Of a stretch of 12,564 bases of DNA, positions 1 through 5,455 are shown piece after piece. This DNA is from an uncultured Prevotellaceae bacterium (GTDB taxonomy: Bacteria > Bacteroidota > Bacteroidia > Bacteroidales > Bacteroidaceae). The DNA lies in contig OMXX01000107.1 of assembly GCA_900315105.1 (NCBI GenBank), positions 1-12,564 on the forward strand, written 5' to 3'. How positions within the stretch are numbered: the stretch's first letter is position 1; each line of letters begins with the position of its first letter. A program made the translations under genes and the position numbers. The notes under the pieces are model-generated. The model was not told the origin of the DNA. It made no database searches and saw only the letters and a list, made by a program, of their open reading frames with translations.

Positions 1-13
1 AAGCCCCAACACG

Positions 14-103
14 AAGCAATGCTTTTGCCCTTACAGGGCGAAATCAACAACTTCCACCTACCTAGGGCGATGCCCTAGGCTATTAGCAGGTTAGCCTTTG
101 GCT
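14..103. repeat. Array of four short hairpins (REP-like intergenic element)
   Basis: Four small perfect hairpins follow one another: AAGC-aat-GCTT at 14-24, GCCCT-tac-AGGGC at 27-39, CCTAGGGC-gat-GCCCTAGG at 61-79 and AGCC-ttt-GGCT at 93-103. Further G/C-rich sequence follows to about 125. No convincing reading frame covers it. Evenly spaced short palindromes of this kind are typical of dispersed repeats in Bacteroidales genomes, an impression from memory that was not searched. The element may begin before the window. It lies about 175 bases upstream of the VirE_N-DUF3987 start codon, so it could mark the edge of that cassette or terminate incoming transcription. Confidence 0.6.
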
Positions 104-221
104 TTCCCTTCGGCCGCCGACCTTTTCGACGTTCAGGCTGCCACTATCGGATATGTGCGGATAGCAATAAAACAAATGGTTTTACTTTGTTTTCTTTTGT
201 TTTAATTGGTTTTTCTAAATG

Positions 222-251
222 GCGAAAGCAACAGTTAAAAGCGAAAGCAAC
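222..251. repeat. 11-bp direct repeat upstream of the DUF3987 gene
   Basis: GCGAAAGCAAC occurs at 222-232 and again at 241-251, 19 bases apart start to start, and the second copy ends 27 bases before the ATG at 279. A T-rich tract with a loose TACTTTG match (183-189) lies just upstream. The spacing is close to two helical turns and would suit a regulator or replication protein, but no promoter could be placed with confidence, so a role is only a suggestion. Confidence 0.4.
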
Positions 252-278
252 TAATTCTTGATAAAAAACAGAAAAATC

Positions 279-2579
279 ATGGCAGTAAATAGAATTATAT
301 ACAAGGATGGGAAAAAGTATTGCGTCCCTGTTACGAACAAAAAGGACTATTTCCTTTTGCGAGATAGTAAGTATAACTTGGAATGCGTGGAAAAGGCTCG
401 TAAAGGTGAAATGCTCAAAGATAAAGATGGCAACGAGACACCCCAGCCCAAACAGCCCCTCACCCGTCCTACGGACACCCTCTCCCCAGTGGGCGAGGGG
501 GAAGTTAGTAATGCAGGTGATGGAAGCTTTCCTCTGAAGGGTGCGAACTGCGTGGGCAATAGCGTGGGCATGGATGTGGATTTCAATGAAACCGAGATTG
601 GGAAGATTCCCGAGGTAGTGGAGCACATTCTGGCGAAGAAGGATGAAATCGGGCTGTTGATGCTTGAAAAGAGTGCAACGAAGGGATTGCACCTTGTATT
701 TAAGAGAAAGCCGGAACTGAGCCAAGAGGGGAATCTGAAATCAGTAAGTGAAACTTTAAACGTACCATTCGATGAAGGAGCAAAGGACATCACAAGAGTC
801 TTCTTCACACCGACTTCTCAGGACATTATCTTCATTGATGAGCGTCTGTTCGATTTTGGAGAGTGTGGAAAAGCCGAGGAAAAAGGTAAGAGGCAAAGCA
901 AAACCAAGAAAGAGGAAGAAAGAAACCTCAACGTTCCAATCTCAGAAAAAGCAGAAAAAGCAAACCTCATAGCCTTTGAACTCTGCGTTAAGGAGGCAGG
1001 GCTAAATTCTAATGCGCTCGATGTGTGGGGCGAAAGGAATTGGCACAAGAATTTGATGTCAGTTTTGTCCGCTGGTCTTGCTAAACTTATGAGCCGTGAA
1101 CAGGCGTTTGCGGTAGTGGCTGAGAAACTGCCTAACTACTCGCAATATGATGATTGCAAGGCACTAATCAATTATTTCTATGACAATTATAATACCGCCT
1201 ATATGCCTCTTGCTGTGCGTGAGATCAATGCCAAGGCACAGGAAATGGCACGCGACAATGGCAAGGAGGAGGAACTTGACACGGAGGGATATAACCCTCC
1301 TGAGCCTCCGAAGAAGCTCTGCCGTCTCCATCAGTTGATTACAAGTAACTTCGACCCTCGTTTCAAGTCGATGATATTGCTGTCGAGCATTCCTGAGATG
1401 TCGGCTCATGCGAGTCACTACAGAGCCAATTACATAAACGGCAAGGATGTGGGTGCTCAGGACTATGTTGTTGTAATCGGTGACTCGGGAAAGGGTAAGA
1501 ACAACGTGACTGATTTGCACAATCTGATGACAGAGAAGACTTTGCAAGAGCATGACAGGAAGGAGTATGAGAAGTGTGACGCAAATGCTGAGGAACGGGA
1601 GAAAAAGAAGAACGCTAAGGATTGCCCACCGAAGTATCATCCGAAGCTGAGACTCATCGAGACGGCTTCTTCCACCTCAATCCTTGACCTTCAGGCAAAT
1701 CTTGGAGAGAATGGTATGCTGCTTGGTCATTTCTCGGAGGCTGATGCCTTTGGTGTTGCCGGTGGTACATCTACTAAGTTGCTCTCTACCCTGATAAGAA
1801 AAGGATGGTCGGGAGAGATTCACACTCAATACTATATGTCGGATTGCTCTCGTAACGTGATGGCAAGAATGTGTATTTCACTTTTAGTATGCGGTACGGT
1901 AAACTCTGTAGTGGGTGGTATGCTGAGTGGCAAGAACACGGAGAACGGACTCATGCAGAGATTCATACCTGTGGTTGTTCCGAAGGCAAAGCGCACGTTC
2001 CGTCCACCGATATGCAACCGTCTCACGCAAGAAGAGAAGGATGAGTTGCAGGGTATGATTGTGCAGCTCTACACCAAAGACCTGGCGCTGGGTGACTCAA
2101 CATTAACGCTTGACATGCCTTTGACAAGGAAGATGATCGGGAAATGGTTTGATGACCTTGAGGTACGCTACAACAACGGTGAGATAACAGAGGCTGAGGC
2201 AGATTTGTCGGCTCGCGTAGGTGAGCACATGATGCGTGCCGCTATACCTCTTGTGGCTCTTGAGGGCAAGGAATCGAAGGAGATGCTGGAGTTCATCAAG
2301 TGGGTTGGTGATATTGCATACTATAACCTATGCTGGATTTTCGGTCATAGCGTTCAGAAGAATCTGGAAGAGGCGAAGGAGATGATGGGCAGTCATAAGG
2401 ACTTGAGGAAGACGGCAGAGCCGATACTCGACAAGTTGCCGAATATCTTCACTATCAAACAGATGAGCGATGTTCGTGTAAATGTGGGGCAGAGCGAGGA
2501 TTGCTATATGCTTCTCTCCAGATATGTGAAGAACAAGAAGATAAGACGCATGGATAGAGGAGTTTATCAGAAGATATAA
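279..2579 (+). CDS. VirE_N-like primase domain fused to DUF3987 ATPase/helicase-like domain
   Basis: A 766-residue protein from ATG 279; an in-frame TTG at 258 would add seven residues and is less likely. Residues about 88-190 match the VirE_N/BT4734-like pattern, related to archaeo-eukaryotic primases: Asp-Val-Asp at 99-101, TKGLHLVF near 134-141, and AKDITRVFF near 168-176. A charged Lys/Glu-rich linker follows at about 200-220. From about 350 the DUF3987 domain carries a P-loop-like GDSGKGKN at 401-408, in which Asn replaces the usual Ser/Thr after the lysine. Such proteins are common on Bacteroidetes mobile elements and prophages, where a replication role is presumed but little tested. 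Residues about 60-75 are encoded by a repeat-like insert (456-502). The gene is followed closely by a DUF5675 gene in the same direction. Confidence 0.85.
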   Translation: MAVNRIIYKDGKKYCVPVTNKKDYFLLRDSKYNLECVEKARKGEMLKDKDGNETPQPKQPLTRPTDTLSPVGEGEVSNAGDGSFPLKGANCVGNSVGMDVDFNETEIGKIPEVVEHILAKKDEIGLLMLEKSATKGLHLVFKRKPELSQEGNLKSVSETLNVPFDEGAKDITRVFFTPTSQDIIFIDERLFDFGECGKAEEKGKRQSKTKKEEERNLNVPISEKAEKANLIAFELCVKEAGLNSNALDVWGERNWHKNLMSVLSAGLAKLMSREQAFAVVAEKLPNYSQYDDCKALINYFYDNYNTAYMPLAVREINAKAQEMARDNGKEEELDTEGYNPPEPPKKLCRLHQLITSNFDPRFKSMILLSSIPEMSAHASHYRANYINGKDVGAQDYVVVIGDSGKGKNNVTDLHNLMTEKTLQEHDRKEYEKCDANAEEREKKKNAKDCPPKYHPKLRLIETASSTSILDLQANLGENGMLLGHFSEADAFGVAGGTSTKLLSTLIRKGWSGEIHTQYYMSDCSRNVMARMCISLLVCGTVNSVVGGMLSGKNTENGLMQRFIPVVVPKAKRTFRPPICNRLTQEEKDELQGMIVQLYTKDLALGDSTLTLDMPLTRKMIGKWFDDLEVRYNNGEITEAEADLSARVGEHMMRAAIPLVALEGKESKEMLEFIKWVGDIAYYNLCWIFGHSVQKNLEEAKEMMGSHKDLRKTAEPILDKLPNIFTIKQMSDVRVNVGQSEDCYMLLSRYVKNKKIRRMDRGVYQKI
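456..502. repeat. G/C-rich palindromic repeat inside the DUF3987 reading frame
   Basis: This stretch encodes LTRPTDTLSPVGEGE, low in resemblance to the lysine-rich sequence around it. It contains CCCCTCACCC at the left, GTCC-tac-GGAC at 467-477, and GGGCGAGGGG at the right end, so it can fold back on itself. It falls between the first 55 residues and the VirE_N core, where length variation would be tolerated. It resembles the intergenic repeats of this window in composition (CCCTCACCC is shared with the copy at 10055-10098), but it is not the same sequence. Confidence 0.5.
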
Positions 2580-2580
2580 A

Positions 2581-2661
2581 CAGACCCTTTCCCCGCTTCC
2601 CCTGCATAGGGGAAGAGCCGGAGTGCAAAAGTCTCCCTATGCAGGGAGATTTAGAGGGTCT
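2581..2661. repeat. Branched palindromic repeat between the DUF3987 and DUF5675 genes
   Basis: An outer stem AGACCCT (2582-2588) with AGGGTCT (2655-2661) encloses two perfect hairpins: CTTCCCCT-GCAT-AGGGGAAG at 2596-2615 and CTCCCT-ATGC-AGGGAG at 2633-2648. The predicted shape is a three-way junction starting two bases after the stop codon. The left arm is related to the minus-strand repeat family: GAGCCGGAGTGC at 2615-2626 is identical to 8518-8529. There is no U-run, so it is more likely a folded repeat or mRNA-stabilising structure than a classic terminator. Confidence 0.7.
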
Positions 2662-2697
2662 ATCTAACATATAACTGTTAGGAAAAACAGAGAGACT

Positions 2698-3183
2698 ATG
2701 ACAATAACATTGAAACGAATATACAAGAAGGGCGCCTTTACTCTGGGTGCCCTTCAGATTCAGACTGAGAGTAATAAGGAGTTTCTCATGAACAGATACT
2801 TCTGTGATACGCTTGAGCCTCACGCTATTGACTGGCGCAGGGAGGAGAAAGTGGCGGGTAAGACTGCCATTCCTACGGGGCGGTACAGGGTGGTGATGAG
2901 TTACAGCAATACTTATAAGCGCAGGATGCCGTTCCTACAGAACGTGCCGCATTTCACAGGGATTATGATTCATACAGGGAACTCGGTGGATGATACCCGA
3001 GGGTGCATACTGGTGGGTAAGGCGGTGCGGCCTCAGAATGAGGACACCGATTTTGAGAACCCTACAAGCGAGGCTACGGTGATAGGCAGGCTCACGGACT
3101 CACGTATCACATTTAATCGGTTGTATGAGTTGATTAAGGAGGCGATGAAGAAAGGCGAGGAAGCCTTTCTAATTATAAAATGA
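2698..3183 (+). CDS. DUF5675 family protein with L,D-transpeptidase-like signature
   Basis: 161 residues, starting at ATG 2698 after an A/G-rich stretch (agagagact). The sequence fits DUF5675, a family found mostly near phage or mobile-element genes. Two short signatures recall YkuD-type L,D-transpeptidases: IPTGRY at 59-64, and IMIHTGNSVDDTRGCILVG at 89-107, which has the His...Arg-Gly-Cys arrangement with His92, Arg101 and Cys103. This suggests a cysteine enzyme acting on peptidoglycan peptides. There is no signal peptide or membrane segment, so it would need a holin, lysis or another route to reach the wall. It lies 118 bases after the VirE_N-DUF3987 gene and may be co-transcribed with it through the branched repeat. 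The family assignment is fairly sure; the enzymatic reading is inference. Confidence 0.75.
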   Translation: MTITLKRIYKKGAFTLGALQIQTESNKEFLMNRYFCDTLEPHAIDWRREEKVAGKTAIPTGRYRVVMSYSNTYKRRMPFLQNVPHFTGIMIHTGNSVDDTRGCILVGKAVRPQNEDTDFENPTSEATVIGRLTDSRITFNRLYELIKEAMKKGEEAFLIIK

Positions 3184-3222
3184 CTTGCTTTAGCTTGATG
3201 AGCTTCAGCGAATAATAATGAA

Positions 3223-3278
3223 TACCCCCTTAATTCCCCTGCGTAGGGGGCTTTATCGGGTTTAGAGGTTAGGGGGTA
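3223..3278. repeat. Folded G/C-rich repeat downstream of DUF5675
   Basis: TACCCCCT at 3223-3230 pairs with AGGGGGTA at 3271-3278, enclosing a smaller hairpin CCCCT-GCGT-AGGGG at 3236-3249. The layout echoes the branched repeat at 2581-2661, so the two may frame the DUF5675 gene. It overlaps the start of the 14-bp tandem repeats. Confidence 0.5.
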
Positions 3279-3312
3279 GAGGTTAGGGGTTAGAGGTTAG
3301 GGGTTAGAGGTC
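3263..3312. repeat. 14-bp G-rich tandem repeat, three units plus a partial
   Basis: Units TAGAGGTTAGGGGG, TAGAGGTTAGGGGT and TAGAGGTTAGGGGT lie at 3263-3276, 3277-3290 and 3291-3304, followed by a partial TAGAGGTC. Each 14-mer is itself two similar heptads. The G-runs of the + strand could support quadruplex formation. A diverged relative, read on the - strand, lies at 9281-9309. Confidence 0.8.
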
Positions 3313-3427
3313 AGCATCGCTAATGGGCATTATCAGTTAGAGGGCAGAAAGGCAAAAGACATTAGACTTTAGACATTTAATAGACCTTCAAACCTGAAAA
3401 CCTCAAAACCTTCCAACCGCTCACTAC

Positions 3428-3467
3428 AAACAAAGGGTTGGCATCATGTGATGTCAACCCTTTGTTT
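3428..3467 (-). terminator. Long hairpin terminator, probably bidirectional
   Basis: A 19-bp stem with one G-T wobble, from AAACAAAGGGTTG on the left to CAACCCTTTGTTT on the right, with a tiny central loop. On the minus strand it starts 24 bases after the winged-helix stop codon and ends in a T-rich arm (tttgtttgt); on the plus strand it also ends in tttgtttgg. It would end the minus-strand cluster and protect it from plus-strand read-through. Confidence 0.8.
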
Positions 3468-3490
3468 GGTTAATTGTAATATATTAATGC

Positions 3491-3784
3491 TTATGCGAGA
3501 GCGATGCCACCTTCTACATTTGTAACCTTACCCTCTTTGAAAAGCCAACCGAGACCGAGATATGCCTCTTCTGCGGTAATCTTTGCTGCCTTTGCAATCT
3601 CTGCTACAGAGAGAGCCTTGTTTGACTTTGCAAGAGCCTGATATACATCACCTGCCTTGAAACCTACGTTTTCGGCGTTAATTGTAATTTGTGTCACCTT
3701 TGGGGTAGCAGCCTTCTTTGTAGTCTTAGCAGCTGCTTTTGTTGCTGCCTTAGGTGCTGCTTTTGTTGTCTTCTTTTCTGCCAT
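3491..3784 (-). CDS. Small winged-helix protein with Lys/Ala-rich histone-H1-like tail
   Basis: 97 residues. Residues 1-29 form a basic, low-complexity Lys/Ala/Thr tail (repeats such as TKAAPKAATKAAAK) like the tails of histone H1 or bacterial H1-like proteins. Residues about 32-97 look like a compact winged helix-turn-helix of the DUF2582 type: GDVYQALAKSNKALSVAEIA, then AEEAYLGLGWLFKEGKV, then a short beta wing. A role in nucleoid binding or broad DNA-binding is a reasonable inference; no target can be read. A candidate promoter lies upstream (3851-3858) and a strong terminator downstream, so it is probably a single, independently transcribed gene. Confidence 0.85.
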   Translation of the reverse strand: MAEKKTTKAAPKAATKAAAKTTKKAATPKVTQITINAENVGFKAGDVYQALAKSNKALSVAEIAKAAKITAEEAYLGLGWLFKEGKVTNVEGGIALA

Positions 3785-3850
3785 AGTTGTGAGAATTTTG
3801 TAATATGACGTAAAGTCAAGTTAATAATAAGTGTCTGATTAATACATCTG

Positions 3851-3858
3851 CAAAATTA
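3851..3858 (-). promoter_or_regulatory. Candidate -7 box for the winged-helix gene
   Basis: Read on the minus strand, TAATTTTG exactly fits the Bacteroidetes -7 consensus TAnnTTTG and is followed by CAG. It lies 67 bases before the ATG, predicting a leader of about 60 nt. No clear -33 TTTG at ideal spacing was found, though a TTG lies a little close. Confidence 0.5.
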
Positions 3859-3933
3859 CTCAATTTTCCCAATTACTTTGAGCATAATTTGTGCAAATTG
3901 TTGTATTATCGATATTTATTTGACATTTATCAA

Positions 3934-3968
3934 TGTAAATGTGTACGCAAACAATCAAAACATTTACA
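3934..3968 (-). terminator. Weak inverted repeat at the GHL10 stop codon
   Basis: TGTAAATG (3934-3941) and CATTTACA (3961-3968) are perfect 8-bp complements with a 19-base loop. The GHL10 stop codon lies within the stem. It is A/T-rich and without a strong U-run, so it may end or weaken transcription, but this is uncertain. Confidence 0.3.
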
Positions 3969-5454
3969 ATTTGACTTTTTTCTTTGCTATTGCACTTTCG
4001 TTGCTCATTCTGTCAAGGGCAGTTACTACGTATGTGTATCTTGTCCGGCCGTCGCGGTATGGCAGTTTGTAGTATGACTGTCGGGTTATTGCAACGATGT
4101 GACTTGGGTCGTCAATGTCGATTATCTCGCCTGGTGCAAAGCAATATACTACATATTTATGTGCTGCCTCTCTCCAGTCGCGGCTTGTAGGTCCTTCCCA
4201 TACGAGCATATACCCGTCTTCTGTCCAGATTGGTGCGAGGTTGCGTACTTTGGCGGGTGCTCGTCCGTCGATGAATGGCATTCGTGGCTGTAGGGCAGGG
4301 TAGCGCCAGTAGTTCTTTTCTAGCATGAGACCGTAGTTGCCTATGTTATCGACTGATGCCTTGGCATACCACAGGACGGTGCCGTGCACGTTGCGCATCT
4401 GGTTGTGGAGTCGGTACTTTGCTTCCATCTGGTGCTTGCTTCCGTTGTATAGGTCGGCAAATCCCACGGTGCGCTCGATGTCTTCACCTATATATAATGG
4501 GCGGTTGTAGCAGTATTTGTTCCACCATTGTATGAGTGTCTGGTAGTCAGCAGTTGGATGTCCTATCTGCCAGTAGATCTGTGGTACGCAGTAGTCAATC
4601 CATCCATTATTCACCCATAGCATCACGTCGGCATAGAGTTCATCGTAGTTCTGGAGTCCGTTGGTGTCAGAGCCGTTATATGGGTCGTTGCGCTTGTTGC
4701 GGTAGATGCCGAATGGGGAGACGCCGAACTTCACCCAGGGCTTGATGCTGTGTATGCAATCGCTGAGTTGCTTGATGAACTGGTTTACGTTGAAGCGGCG
4801 CCAGTCACCCTTGTTTGGAATGCCGTTGTTGTATGCTGCGTAGTCCTTGTCATCAGGAATGACCTGTCCCGGTACAGGGTATGGATAGAAATAGTCGTCG
4901 ATATGGAAACCGTCGATGTCGTAGCGTCGTACAATATCTGCTGCCACAGTGCAGATATAGTCGCGGTTCCATTGATGTGCAGGATTAAGTATTAGCTGGT
5001 TGTCATACATGAATGCTGCGCCAGGACGTAGTACGGTAACGTGGTTGTTGGCAAGTCTTCCGGTGCTTTTTATCTTGGCACGGAATGGGTTTATCCACGC
5101 ATGGAGTTCCATACCTCGCCTGTGGCACTCGGTTATCATCCATTGCAGAGGGTCCCAGTATGGCTGTGGTGCGCGTCCCTGAACGCCTGTGAGGAAACGG
5201 CTCCACGGCTCGTATTGACTTGCATACAGAGCATCGCATTCGGCGCGTACTTGGAAGATAATGGCGTTGACGCCTTGCCTTTGCAGTACGTTGAGCTGGT
5301 AGGTGAGATATTCTTGCATCTTGGCTGTACTCATACCCAAAAACTGTCCGTTGACGCATTGTATCCATGCACCGCGGAATTCGCGCTTATGCTGTGCAAC
5401 GGCATTCATTGCAAGAGCGCAAAGGGTAAGGATAAGCAGCAGGTTCTTTTTCAT
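3964..5454 (-). CDS. Secreted GHL10-type glycoside hydrolase (DUF187) with C-terminal FN3-like domain
   Basis: 496 residues. A signal peptide is clear: MKKN, a hydrophobic core LLLILTLCALAMNAV, then AQ around residue 21. REFRGAWIQ (25-32) opens a TIM-barrel of the GHL10/DUF187 type (PF02638), followed by GVNAIIFQVR (61-70), HAWINPFR (118-125), the conserved acidic strand DGFHIDDYFYP (181-191) and PQIYWQIG (291-298). Asp186/Asp187 are candidate catalytic residues. Residues about 400-496 look like a fibronectin type III domain. Related proteins are thought to cleave polysaccharide or peptidoglycan-linked glycans; the substrate here is unknown. Its ATG follows the ABC gene's TAA after one base (TAA-A-ATG), which implies translational coupling. 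Confidence 0.9.
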   Translation of the reverse strand: MKKNLLLILTLCALAMNAVAQHKREFRGAWIQCVNGQFLGMSTAKMQEYLTYQLNVLQRQGVNAIIFQVRAECDALYASQYEPWSRFLTGVQGRAPQPYWDPLQWMITECHRRGMELHAWINPFRAKIKSTGRLANNHVTVLRPGAAFMYDNQLILNPAHQWNRDYICTVAADIVRRYDIDGFHIDDYFYPYPVPGQVIPDDKDYAAYNNGIPNKGDWRRFNVNQFIKQLSDCIHSIKPWVKFGVSPFGIYRNKRNDPYNGSDTNGLQNYDELYADVMLWVNNGWIDYCVPQIYWQIGHPTADYQTLIQWWNKYCYNRPLYIGEDIERTVGFADLYNGSKHQMEAKYRLHNQMRNVHGTVLWYAKASVDNIGNYGLMLEKNYWRYPALQPRMPFIDGRAPAKVRNLAPIWTEDGYMLVWEGPTSRDWREAAHKYVVYCFAPGEIIDIDDPSHIVAITRQSYYKLPYRDGRTRYTYVVTALDRMSNESAIAKKKVKL

Positions 5455-5455
5455 T

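Larger units (their letters stand above)
3184..3490. other. Gene-free convergent region
   Basis: About 307 bases between the plus-strand cassette and the minus-strand cluster. No plausible gene is visible. It holds the folded repeat (3223-3278), the 14-bp tandem repeats, a stretch of simple ttagac/aaacct-type sequence (about 3358-3412), and the terminator hairpin at 3428-3467. Confidence 0.75.

Noticed and set aside
258..278. TTG start for the VirE_N-DUF3987 gene
   Set aside because: It adds only seven residues, and the ATG at 279 (MAVNRIIYKDGKKY) is a more normal start.
144..725. 193-codon open frame on the minus strand
   Set aside because: It lies mostly opposite the DUF3987 gene and the upstream noncoding region, shows no domain pattern, and contains repeat translation.
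1164..1640. 158-codon open frame on the minus strand, Leu-rich at its start
   Set aside because: It is wholly antisense to the conserved DUF3987 domain; the apparent membrane segment is a by-product of Lys/Glu codons read in reverse.
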